Assembly (NCBI GenBank): GCA_947095535.1
Contig: OX352772.1
Location: forward strand, 217,588,948 to 217,652,947
Origin: Poecilobothrus nobilitatus
Lineage: Eukaryota; Arthropoda; Insecta; Diptera; Dolichopodidae
Length of the DNA stretch: 64,000 nt
Direction of reading: 5' to 3'
Position numbers and translations under genes: made by a program. The notes beneath the pieces were generated by a model, which was not told the origin of the DNA, did no database searches, and saw only the letters and a program-made list of their open reading frames with translations. Within the stretch, counting starts at the first letter, position 1, and each line of letters begins with the position of its first letter. This document shows, piece after piece, positions 22,640-32,500 of the stretch.

Positions 22640-23162
22640 CTCGAAAACTTTGACAGCTGAAATGAATTACATTATTTCTTATGGTACTTGGCCAAATATA
22701 CAAAGTATTCAAAGTATGTTAGCAAACGAAGCAAAGTACAGATTTGACGAATTTTCAATTCCGTACTTTGTGTTGAAACTTTGACATTCGATATTTGAAA
22801 TTTTTTACATAAACAATAAAAAAATTTGAACAGGTAGGAAAAATTCTAAATAGTTAGGAATAGGTGAAAATTTCATACAATCCATAAATTTGACGATTGC
22901 TATAAATGTCCCGAACCCACAATCTTCTCCTATTTGCTACTGAATACAAACATTTGTACGTTTCATATAAAATGATTACTATATATAATTTCTAAAATTT
23001 TGTTTATATCCATTCCAGCAAAAATAAATTCAACAAAAGTCAAAGCAAATAATGCAAAGTAATAATTGGGCCAGTATTTACTTTGTTAACTTTACTTCAT
23101 TTTGATACTTTAAAAAAGTATTCAAATTAAAGGAAGCAAAGTAAGCATTGGGCCCATCACCT
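22640..23162. mobile_element. MITE1, unit 5 copy (left end lost)
   Basis: It matches MITE1 from its position about 40 to its right end and is followed by TTA. The left TIR is missing because the element is joined to a truncated segment A at 22,638-22,640. Confidence 0.75.
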
Positions 23163-23165
23163 TTA

Positions 23166-23623
23166 GAGCCGTATGTTTGCATACGTATAAATTTTCGCTG
23201 ATAATACCAGATCAGTCTCAAATCTCAATAGCATTTAAGAGACTTACATGTTTAAACTTGAAATCGTATGTTGACACTGAGATAAAATTGAAGGGAAAAG
23301 TAGTACCAAAATATATTGAAGGCACATCCACCCACACGTACAAAAATCATAAAATCACACAATTTATGATTTTTGTACTACATAGTGTTTTTTAATGTTA
23401 ATATAAATAATATAGTTAGGTACATTTATAAATATAGTTAGGTATATAGTAATAAATATAATTAGGCATATTTTATATATTCAAATATAAATATACATAC
23501 ATACAATATCAATTAGAATAAAACTTCAGCGGTATTACGACCGGTTACTTGTGGTCTCAGATATCAACACAAAGTTGATAACAGTCATTCACACCAGCTA
23601 ATACTTATGTGAACATACGGCCC
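23166..23623. mobile_element. MITE2, unit 5 copy
   Basis: It has a complete left TIR and a right end GAACATACGGCCC followed by TA. It also preserves the empty P-insertion site AGCATTTAAGAGACTT. Confidence 0.65.
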
Positions 23624-24802
23624 TAAATGTTTAATGTGTTTTGTTTGGTGAACATTTTTTATGTTACAAAATTCAAATAAGATTGTAAGATTCCAATAAG
23701 ATTATAAAGTGTATAAAGAAAATAATATAATAATACGAAAATCAAAATCAAAACAATAGGGATAATAATGGCTTGGATGTAACTGGAGTTACATATATCT
23801 ATGTATATTCGGCGACGAAACGTAACTTGACGGAAGCACACTAAGTTATGATCTTTTTTTCATAGCGCTTTTATTTTATTTGCGACAACTCACAATCAGT
23901 TTTACATTTTGGTTCACTTTAATATTTTGTTTTTCTTCGAAATCTCTTGAAGATAATAATCTTTCCAAAATATCTTCTATCACACAGTTGCAAGAATCCA
24001 TTTCGAATATTCTAGGATTGGTATGCATAAAATTAATATAAAATGAACTTGTTTATTTTCAATTTTACCAATATTAAAATTAAAACAACACTGTTAGTTA
24101 TCTAAATATTGGAATATTTTAAGTAATCTTAAACGAGTAATGCAAATTTATTTAGTAGTGCTCAAATACACTGAATAATACTGCACCATATTGAAAGAGA
24201 AAAAATTTTGAATGTTTTATTAATATACATTTAAAATAATAATTAATATCAGATAACTAATCAACAGTCCTGTAAAATAACTAAAAACAAAAAAAAAAAT
24301 ATAATCAAAAATTTTCTAAAAAAAAACAAACAAAAGCCAAAAAATAAAGAATGCTTAAATCTAACTCATTATTTGTTTACTATTTTTTCCTCATTTTTAC
24401 CTACAAAAATCAAGTATCAGAAATATCAATATCAACAGCTAGTCTAATTCTAGACTTCTAGTTCTAGTAGCACATATTACATAATATTATTCTTATTTTT
24501 TTGCTATCAATTATCATCATTAATCAATCGGCAACCATCACCGTTCACCCCCCTAACCAATCACCAATAAATCAGCAATCGGAGAGAAAAATGAATTCAT
24601 ACGTATAAATTATACATTAGTATGTAATTATTTTTAACTGAATGTTTTTTTAATTGAGTTTTAGTAAAAGTTGTTGCAGTTTTTAATTTTTTGTGGATTT
24701 ATTTTTTTACGGAAGCACTCATTCCGTTCAATATATGAAGCCTTCGGTTTTATTTATATAATCGGTTTGTTTTACTTTTTTAATATTTTTAAATTTTTAA
24801 AC

Positions 24803-24847
24803 ATGGTACGTATTAAGTTCTGTGTTCCTTTTTGTAGAGTTAATTAA
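24803..24847 (+). pseudogene. THAP-like start codon region, unit 5
   Basis: MVRIKFCVPFC is kept, but a small deletion brings a stop after 14 codons. Confidence 0.4.
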
Positions 24848-25473
24848 ATAAAATATATAGATTTCAATAGCTAAACTCCTACTTCGATAAATGCAATTTT
24901 CATAATACGATAAACCAGCGTACATATATTAAAAACCTATAAAAAATTTTTTTTTTGAAATACGATAAAAATCATAACCCAAAGTTTCATAATACTAAAA
25001 CCTTTAAAACTATCGGAGATAGCGTGAATCGTACGATAAATTTTTTCATAATAAGCGGGTAAAATTTTGAATAACCTTAATTAAATTAAATCTTAATTTA
25101 AAAAAAAAAATATATCAATTATTAAGTAATACAAAAACTTAAAATCTCTGATTGAAACTGGTTATAAAAAACTGCTTTATATTATTTTATTAAATATAAA
25201 CAGCTGAGTGAACGAAATGTATACATATTATAAAATTGCATATATATTTTTTTGATTGAATACCTCAAGATAGGAAAACACATGAGAAGAAAAGAAACAA
25301 CTATACCTAACTTCCCATCTGTTAATTAATATATCTAGCTACCAACATAACAAAATTTTTCATCGCCTGTCTAAAAGAAATACATTTTCATCTAGAGGCG
25401 ACGTCATACCTTTTTTCATCGCCTAAGTCTATGAAATGAGTCTAAGAGAATATGGGTATTCGTTTTATTTTTA

Positions 25474-25695
25474 TTATTCATTACTATCATTATTACTATT
25501 ATTATTACTATTATTTTTATTATTGTTATTATTAATGTAATTATTATTATTAATAATTATACGATATACATTATTACGATATGAAATTACTACACATTTT
25601 TTATTTATACGACCGGACTGGGGTTTGAACACAAGATCCTTCGATTGAAAGGTTGACGACTTAATCACTGCACCATGAGTCAGATAACTCATAAC
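25474..25695 (-). mobile_element. tRNA-derived SINE, unit 5 copy
   Basis: Head at about 25,680-25,611. The boxes are mutated (TGGTGCAGTGA and GTGTTCAAACCC), so the internal promoter is weakened. The tail is an AAT/AAC repeat. Confidence 0.6.
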
Positions 25696-25906
25696 AGAAT
25701 TGACTAAATTTGCTTTATATGAAATTCAAAAGGGTTGTGCAAGAAATTTAGATAACAAATAACAAATTTATGAAAATTAACATAATAATTTTTTTTTATA
25801 TACTAGAATTGGAATTTCTTAAATTGTTAGGAGGAATTGTTAGCGACAGCCCCAAACTATAGAAAATTTAAATCTCATAATATAATACATACAACATATA
25901 CATCCC

Positions 25907-26065
25907 CTAAAACTACATTAACTTAAAATTATAATACTTTTAAAACTACATTAACTTAAAATAATAATACTTTTAAAACTACATTAACTTAAAACTTTTA
26001 AAACTACATTAATTTAAAATAATAATACTTTTAAAACTACATTAACTTAATACTAGTAACTAAAA
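25907..26065. repeat. 33-bp minisatellite, about 4.7 units
   Basis: The unit is approximately ACTACATTAACTTAAAA followed by TAATAATACTTTTAAA. The third unit is shortened to about 25 bp. It lies just beyond the right edge of the composite array. Confidence 0.8.
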
Positions 26066-27836
26066 CTAAAGACACTTATATTCTCTACTTCTTGTGCATA
26101 TATTTTTTTTATTTGTTTTTGTTATCTGCAGAATGTAAAGTAGGAACCTAAAAATAAAACAATTATTAGCATTTATTAAATTTAAAAGAATTACCTTTTT
26201 ATAGTTGTTTTAGTATAATGTAAAAAGTATACAAATTTCTTCTTTTTTTGTAGTACAAATTTCTGGTACTATTATACGGGGTCGTACATATCAGAAAAAA
26301 ACATAAGAAATTTATTTACAATTTTTGTTCTAGGTGAACAATCTATGTATAGGATGATCTTTGGTACAACATAAATAAATAATAGGTACAACAAATAATA
26401 AAATAAATCCATATTTACAAAGAAAAATGTTAAAAATTATTTTAAAATAAAAGTAAAAATATATACATACTAGCAGAGTACCCGGCGTTGCCCGGAGTAT
26501 TTTATCGGCTTTATAAAATAAAAATTATTAACTTTTGTTTTTGAGTTAATATAATTTAATTAATATAGTTCACGTATATTTATAATATTTTCAGATGCTG
26601 GTAGTTAATATTCTATTTTTTATTACATTTAGTTAAATTGAATAAACAGAGCGTCTACAAAAAATCTTTAAAGGAATCAATAATCTATTGAGTGCACAAT
26701 TACGGCGAAGTGAGTTTTCACAATATATTCATTAATACCGAAACATAAAATTGCATTTTAATTATAGAAAACCATAATGTAATACATTTTTTTTCGTCAG
26801 TAATGTCACTTCATGTTTTTGTGAATTATCTTTTTAAGCATATTTTGAAAAATTTGCTATTAGGTTCACTCTGTCAATCCGTTTGTTTACAAATCTTGCA
26901 TACTGTTTAATAAATAGCAATGACTATGCATAGGTTTCTTAAAAGAGTAATGTTGTAGAACAACTTTTTTATGTACCCTCGCCGTTAGAGATTCTACAGC
27001 ATCGACAGCTCTTCAAATTTTGAAAAAACTTCTTTTGCATTGCATTTATACAACTCAGGTTCTGTTTAACATTTTTTTTTTTTAATATAAAAACTTCATG
27101 ATTGTGTTTTACCTTTATAAATCTACCAGAATTTTTTTACGATTACTTTTTCTAATTATGTTTTCAAACTGATTGCCTAAAAATATGTGTAAAAATTGTG
27201 TTTGGATAAGAATGTAAGGTTTTCAGTTATTTAAATATATATGTATGTAATCATTTTTTATTAAATACTGTACAGAAATGTGAATATGTTTTCTAATTTA
27301 ATTGATTTTGTTTATAGTATTTTTAAACATAGGGATATATTTTGCATACTATATGTACATATTTCAATGATATTTTATGGGAAATATGTTATACACATGC
27401 ATCTTATATAGGTCGACTACATGTAAAGATCACATGTAAGTAATGCATTCCTGAATGATGGCATTATGATTGTCTAATTTAGGAGATTGTTTCTGTTTTT
27501 TAACAACGGCCGAAAATGTTATGTTGTTAAGACTTAAACACAGTATTCTTAAGATACTTAATAAGGTTACTTTAATCACTGTTCTATATTAGAAATTTGC
27601 ATTGAAAGGTTTTTATGGAATATTAAAAACAGTATAGATAAAAGTAAAGAGTGTTGGAAATATTTTTTTAATAATAATAATAATACAAAAAATTAGACAG
27701 AATACTTTTAATAGGTGCTCGTGCGGAAATGGGTTAGCAAATGTTAACAAACATTTTGCCACAGGCTTTATTTAGGACCATAAATTCATCCTGCCAAATT
27801 AGACACAAATTAGAATTTTTTTTGACGGTCTATCGC
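26066..27836. other. AT-rich spacer with one GC-rich motif
   Basis: I see no gene. ACCCGGCGTTGCCCGGA at 26,480-26,496 is a sharp GC-rich, partly self-complementary island (CCGGC/GCCCGG). I associate such motifs with dispersed invertebrate repeats but cannot name the family. The rest is low-GC with short A/T runs. Confidence 0.5.
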
Positions 27837-28438
27837 GCCGAAATGTGTTAACGTATCACGACAAAATTTATTGAAAGTGCAATACTTGTGCAAATTTTCA
27901 ATTGGTCAAATCGTTTAAGCACAACAACAAAAAATGAGACACTTCATGGCCTGAAGTCTGATGGGTTAATGTATCGTAACCAAATCAACTCAGAAAGCTT
28001 TTGTTATGAAAATCTACACTTTTGTAAATTTTCAACTCAATTGGTAAAACCATTTAAGTGCAACAACAAAGAAATTAAAAAACTTCATTGAGTCCTGATG
28101 CCGAAACGGGTTAATGGATCGAAACCAAATCAACTCAGTGAGCTCTTGTGGTAAAGAGCTACATTTTTGTAAATTTTCAACTCAATTTGTACACCCGTTT
28201 AAGCGCGACAGCAAAGAAATTGAAAAACTCCATTGAGCCCTGGTGCCGAAACGGGTTAATGAATGATAACCAAATCAACTCAGTGAGCTCCTGTGGTATA
28301 GAGCTACACTTTGATAAATTTTTAACTCAATTGGTCAAAAAGTTTAAGTGCGAAAAATTAGGAAAATACAAAACTTCACTGACCCCTGGTGCCGAAACGG
28401 GTTAATGGATCGTAACCAAATCAACTCAGAGAGCTCCT
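27837..28438. repeat. About 145-bp tandem repeat, 4-5 copies
   Basis: The marker GCCGAAACGGGTTAATG recurs at 28,100, 28,245 and 28,391 (spacing 145 and 146), with diverged versions at about 27,955 and 27,837. Each unit also contains ACCAAATCAACTCAG, GAGCTCCTGTGGTAAAGAGC and TTTTCAACTCAATTGGT. Short frames crossing it are by-products of the repeat. The last unit runs straight into P-like transposase coding sequence. Confidence 0.85.
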
Positions 28439-28461
28439 GTGGTAAAGAGCTACACTATTGT

Positions 28462-28909
28462 ACCAACAATTTTAATCAACATGTCGAATGATATATTTAA
28501 CTCTTATAAGGATGTAGAATATATGTTAACCAGAAAGTTAAACCAGGACATTTTAGAAAATTTATTTGCCATTATTCGGGGAAAAGGAGGATACAATCGA
28601 TATCCATCTGTACGAGAGTTCAATTATCATTTGAGATGTTTTATGAATATAAAAACTCTTGATCTCCAAAGTGTTTCAAAATATGCCAACGCACTTTGTG
28701 ATGCGGATATTGTTATTGAATGTGAATGTCTAAATGATGCTGTTAAATTATTGAATTTTGATGATATAGAAAACAATTAAAAAGATGAAATATTCTGTTT
28801 TAATAATGAAAAAGACAATTTTTCGAATCATAAAGAGAACGAAGGAAAAACTAAAGAGAACATTAACATTACTGCAAATTCAAGAAGTTATTTTATTGGC
28901 TACGTTGTA
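28462..28909 (+). pseudogene. P-like transposase C-terminal fragment
   Basis: The open part (to 28,780) reads LTRKLNQDILENLFAIIRGK, then GGYNRYPSVREFNYHLRC. This matches the conserved late region of THAP9/P-type transposases, where LE..F..IRG and NP.P..F are typical. A stop at 28,778-28,780 is followed in another frame by NSRSYFIGYVV, the next conserved block. The 5' side is replaced by the tandem repeat. It is a different family from the 4.2-8.8 kb element and is not functional. Confidence 0.75.
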
Positions 28910-29096
28910 TAAGTTAATTTACTTTTTGTAAATTTAAATAAAAGAATAAAATTTTTTTTCAAGAAGATGTTCTCCTTGGTTTATTGTAAAATTAATAATG
29001 ATTTCTTTTAGTAATGTTACACATATTTATAGTAAAAAGTTACAAAATTTCTTTACAAATTTTTGCTTATTTTAAAATCCTAAATATAATTTATTG
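28910..29096. other. Short AT-rich spacer before hAT element
   Basis: No gene. It contains TTACAAAATTTCTTTACAAA, which recurs in similar form at about 31,586 on the other side of the hAT element. Confidence 0.5.
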
Positions 29097-29104
29097 GTTT
29101 ACAT
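29097..29104. repeat. Left hAT target duplication
   Basis: GTTTACAT, identical to 31,570-31,577. Confidence 0.95.
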
Positions 29105-31569
29105 CAGTGGTTGGCAAACTTTCCAGTAGTAAGATCACCACAGATAAAATTATTAATCTTACGATCGACTATTAAATTTTTTTTATTTTTAATGATTAAA
29201 AAAACAAACTTTATAAATTCAAATGCACATTTATTCATAATTGTAAAAAAAAAAATTAAAAACATTGATGATTTTTAATTTGAAGGATGGTACTGTATTT
29301 CATCTGATAATTTTTCCAGATTGGGTGAATAATTTGTAGTAGCCATTCTTAAACAATTATCAAGGTTATAATCAGTAAGCCTTGACCTGTATTTATTCTT
29401 AATATATTTCATATTTGAAAACGTAGATTCACATAAATATGTTGACCCAAATAAGCACATTATTTTTAAAGCCACGTTTTTCAACACTGGATACTGAGTT
29501 GCAGCAACACATCGCCAAAAATTTTCCTTATCTCTTGAAAATTCACAATTCAATTCTATATTATTCTGCAGCGATATCATCTCTACTTGGATTTCAGTAG
29601 TATCATAGTTAAATTGATTATTTATTTTTTCTGAAATAGCATCTAAATCGGTATCAATAAAAGGATACATAACAAATTTTACTATAGGCTCAATTTTATT
29701 GAAATCTGAAAAACGCTGTTCAAACTCTTTGATGAAATTGGTTAAAATTATTACATGTTCGTCGTAAGAATAATTTCCTGGTCTTTTATTTAACTCAATC
29801 AATAAATTTGGAAAATGTTTAGCATCTTTCCCATTTAAGTTTGATCTCCATAATTTTAGTTTTTGACAAAAACTACGTACTGCACTAATCAGCTGCATTA
29901 CTGTCTTATTTTTACCTTGCAGTTCTAAATTTAATTCATTTAATTTCGCAGTAATGTCTGTCAAAAATGCCAAATTACTAAGCCAGGTAATATCACTTAA
30001 TTCTTCATAAGTTTGGATATTTTCTTCCAAAAAAGTTATTATTTGTGGTAACAATTCAATAAAACGCTGCAAAACTTTGCCTTTACTTAACCATCGTACC
30101 TCTGTATACAACAGTAAATCACCATATTGGCACTCAAGTTCTGTTGTTAATTCCTTGAATAAACGCCTCTGCAATGCTCGTGCCCGAATAGAATTAATGA
30201 TTTTTACCACGAATTTCATAACTGAATTAATATTTAAAAACTTACCACAAAGTGCTTGTTGGTGAATTATACAGTGATAATTAATAAAATTAGGGAAATC
30301 AGTGTCTTTTTTACAAAGAGCTATAAAGCCATTATTAACACCAGTAAATGCTGGAGCTCCATCAGTGGTGATACTAACCAATTTTTGTAAAGATATTTTT
30401 TTTTCAATTAAAAATGATTTAACAACATTATAAATATCTGCTCCTTTTGTATGACCTTTAAGTGTTAATATTTTTAACAGTTCTTCCTTCACATTGAAAT
30501 CATCAAAAACCATACGTACAAAAATGGTTAGCTGAGCATTATCAACTACATCAGTTGATTCGTCCAACTGCATTGAAAAATATCTGCAAATTTCAATATC
30601 GCTTTTTAATTGTTCCATTGCATCATTCGCCATTAAGTCAACCCTACGGCTAACAGTTCTAGCTGATAATTGCATCGAATTAATTGTGAAAATTATTTCA
30701 TTTTTATTTTTAAAATCGTCAAATAAGGCGTCAGCAGCATATAAAAACACTTCTTTTATATATTCCCCATCTTCAAATGGTCTTTTCTTGATGGACAAAA
30801 TTTTACAAACACGAAAAGATCCAACAGTAACTGTCTTATGTTTATTTACATGCCTTGAAAACATTGTTTGCTGGCCTTTTAAATTTTTTTTTAGATCTAC
30901 TAATTTATTTTTTCTGATTTCACAATTGGGTGGAAATTTTTTGTTAATATTTTCATGCTTTGTAGTGAAATGCCTCTCAAAATTTCCTCTTTTGCTTAAT
31001 GCTGCTACAAAATTGCAAATTAAACATATTGATTTATCGTCAACATGGATGAAGAAAAACTCAAGTTCCCATTCTTCGTTAAAATTGTATTTTTTTGATT
31101 TTTTTAGTGCACTCATTGCGGTAAACTTTTAATTTTAATAACACTTTGACTTTGCAAATATAAAATGAATACTAATGTAATGGATATGGAAATTTCAGAA
31201 TATAAAAAACTCTTTTAAAACTAAAATTTACGAAGCCTACTGATCGTATTAAAAACACGTTATTTTAAATCTATTTTGTTTTGGAATGTGGATTTTACTG
31301 ACTATTGAGAATAAAAACTTTTTATAATTATTTTCGTACATTTATTACATGGGTTGTGCCTAAGCTATATTTCTTATTTTTTTCGCAAACCTTTAAAAAT
31401 CAAAACTATTTGCCTGTAAAAATATCATAACTTTTTTTCCAAAATAGAAAACGCCAATCTTTTATTATAAAAATGAAAATATTTCATTTTGACCAATTTG
31501 GTTTCCAATCGACTAAGAAAACCTTGAAGATCGACCAGTCGATCGCGATCGACGGATTGCCGACCACTG
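29105..31569 (-). mobile_element. Complete hAT transposon (2,465 bp)
   Basis: The termini are CAGTGGTTGGCAAAC on the left and CAGTGGTCGGCAATC on the right after reverse-complementing, in the hAT style (CAG..G at both ends). Perfect 8-bp duplications GTTTACAT lie at 29,097-29,104 and 31,570-31,577, the expected hAT length. The transposase on the minus strand is uninterrupted. The right subterminal region contains GATCGACCAGTCGATCGCGA, a palindrome-rich stretch likely to bind transposase. Intact ends, perfect duplications and an open gene together suggest a young, possibly active copy. Confidence 0.95.
29275..31116 (-). CDS. hAT transposase (ZBED5/GTF2IRD2-like), intact
   Basis: The enzyme cuts and joins the element's ends in the nucleus. 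The 613-residue protein begins with a BED-like zinc finger (C31, C34, H49, H54). The RNase H-like catalytic core shows D185 in MQLDESTD, D252 in SITTDGAPAFTG, the CIIHQQALCGK block, and E563 in CESTFSNMKYIKNKYRSRL within the C-terminal dimerisation region. The length is normal for this hAT group, which also gave rise to vertebrate ZBED5 and GTF2IRD2-type genes. The first ATG lies about 450 bp inside the right terminus. There is no intron or frameshift. The strand opposite has only shadow frames. Confidence 0.92.
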   Translation of the reverse strand: MSALKKSKKYNFNEEWELEFFFIHVDDKSICLICNFVAALSKRGNFERHFTTKHENINKKFPPNCEIRKNKLVDLKKNLKGQQTMFSRHVNKHKTVTVGSFRVCKILSIKKRPFEDGEYIKEVFLYAADALFDDFKNKNEIIFTINSMQLSARTVSRRVDLMANDAMEQLKSDIEICRYFSMQLDESTDVVDNAQLTIFVRMVFDDFNVKEELLKILTLKGHTKGADIYNVVKSFLIEKKISLQKLVSITTDGAPAFTGVNNGFIALCKKDTDFPNFINYHCIIHQQALCGKFLNINSVMKFVVKIINSIRARALQRRLFKELTTELECQYGDLLLYTEVRWLSKGKVLQRFIELLPQIITFLEENIQTYEELSDITWLSNLAFLTDITAKLNELNLELQGKNKTVMQLISAVRSFCQKLKLWRSNLNGKDAKHFPNLLIELNKRPGNYSYDEHVIILTNFIKEFEQRFSDFNKIEPIVKFVMYPFIDTDLDAISEKINNQFNYDTTEIQVEMISLQNNIELNCEFSRDKENFWRCVAATQYPVLKNVALKIMCLFGSTYLCESTFSNMKYIKNKYRSRLTDYNLDNCLRMATTNYSPNLEKLSDEIQYHPSN

Positions 31570-31577
31570 GTTTACAT
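31570..31577. repeat. Right hAT target duplication
   Basis: GTTTACAT, identical to 29,097-29,104. Confidence 0.95.
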
Positions 31578-32191
31578 GAAAAGATTACAAAATTTCTTTA
31601 TAAATACTTAATATAATTTATTGATCTACATTTAGTAAAAATTCATAAAAATAATTTTTTGCATTACAAAATATCTCAAAATATTCTCATTACATTGTTG
31701 GTGGTCTTAGTATCATATTGGTCAATAAGCGGAACTTATTATAAGTGGATTTTCCAATATTTATTTTTAGTTCACAAATATTTATTCCAGTATTCCAGTA
31801 ATATTTGTTCCAGTATTTTATTTTTGGAACAATAATAAAAAAATAATAATTTAGTAAGAACCTGTTTTCTTTTTTTTAATAAGAAAGTAATTTTTTTTTA
31901 AATGTAATTTTTGTTGTTGTTTCTTTTCTTTTAAATGTTATTTAATAAGAAAGTATTCGAATTTCAATGACAATTTTTTATTTGGTTGAAAATATTTATT
32001 TTGTTTATAAATTAAGGTTCTTTACTTTAATAATTACTCATTCGTTTACAATTTTATTTAAATATTGAGTATTGAGCCTATTAAGTAAAAATTATTAAAT
32101 AAGGAATTATTTCAAGTTCAAAATAATATTAACAATTAATTGCTTGTTAAAGAAATAACATTTTGCTAGTTAAAAATTTATTATTATTATT
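31578..32191. other. AT-rich spacer after hAT element
   Basis: No gene. It opens with a near-copy of the sequence left of the element (ATTACAAAATTTCTTTATAA ... TTTATTGATCTACAT). The rest is A/T-rich with repeated TTCCAGTATT (31,787-31,817). Confidence 0.5.
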
Positions 32192-32239
32192 ATGATTATA
32201 AATGATTTTTATTTTTATTTATTGGTTAATTACATTAAT

Positions 32240-32500
32240 TATTTAATGTATGGATTATATAAAATAAATAATAGAATTAAATGTGACACATGCAAAGAAA
32301 AATTGTTAAAGAAGGCAAATACATCAAATATGCTCCGTGGACAGTTAATTAATGAAAAAACCTATGTAGGCGCCAAGATTGGTTTAACGAAGCCTACTAA
32401 TGATTTTTATGACATATGTGCAATGCAAATAAATTATTTTGAAAAAACATTTAAAGACCTAATTGCGATTACGAATATAAAAAAAGTTTACATAGATTAA
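32240..32500 (+). pseudogene. P-like transposase extreme C-terminus
   Basis: YKINNRIKCDTCKEKLL, then GLTKPTNDFYDICAMQ and an aromatic tail match the last conserved part of THAP9/P-like transposases, where a C..C pair and GL..PS..F..IC are common. It starts just where the fragment at 28,462-28,909 stops (after GYVV), so both may be halves of one old copy separated by spacer and the hAT insertion. Upstream codons back to 32,192 look non-homologous. Confidence 0.55.

Larger units (their letters stand above)
1..25885. repeat. Composite tandem array, about five units
   Basis: The same ordered blocks recur about five times in direct orientation: segment A (near 1, 12,351, 16,981, 22,597), MITE1, MITE2, a THAP-like start codon region (4048, 10,054, 15,349, 20,399, 24,803) and a CGATAAA-rich spacer. 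Unit boundaries used here start at segment A. Units 3 and 4 measure about 4.6 and 5.6 kb; the difference is mostly a deletion in unit 3. Similarity ends at 25,885, where unit 5 diverges from unit 4 just after a shared AATCTCATAATATAA. The array is noncoding apart from transposon remnants. Whether it amplified by unequal crossing-over or by mobilisation of a larger composite cannot be decided from one window. Confidence 0.9.
22595..25885 (+). repeat. Array unit 5 (truncated)
   Basis: Segment A stops after about 40 bp and is fused at about 22,640 to MITE1 lacking its left ~40 bp. Then follow MITE2 (23,166-23,623), the alternative middle segment, a THAP-like start with a deletion (24,803), a shortened CGATAAA spacer and the SINE (25,474-25,695). 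The array ends at 25,885 with a transition to a 33-bp minisatellite. There are many small indels relative to unit 4, consistent with an older or edge copy. Confidence 0.8.

Noticed and set aside
27837..28440. CRISPR array
   Set aside because: The repeats are contiguous 145-bp tandem units without unique spacers of fixed size, in a eukaryotic context.
30077..31132. Plus-strand frames opposite the hAT transposase
   Set aside because: Antisense shadows of an intact coding sequence; no domain seen.
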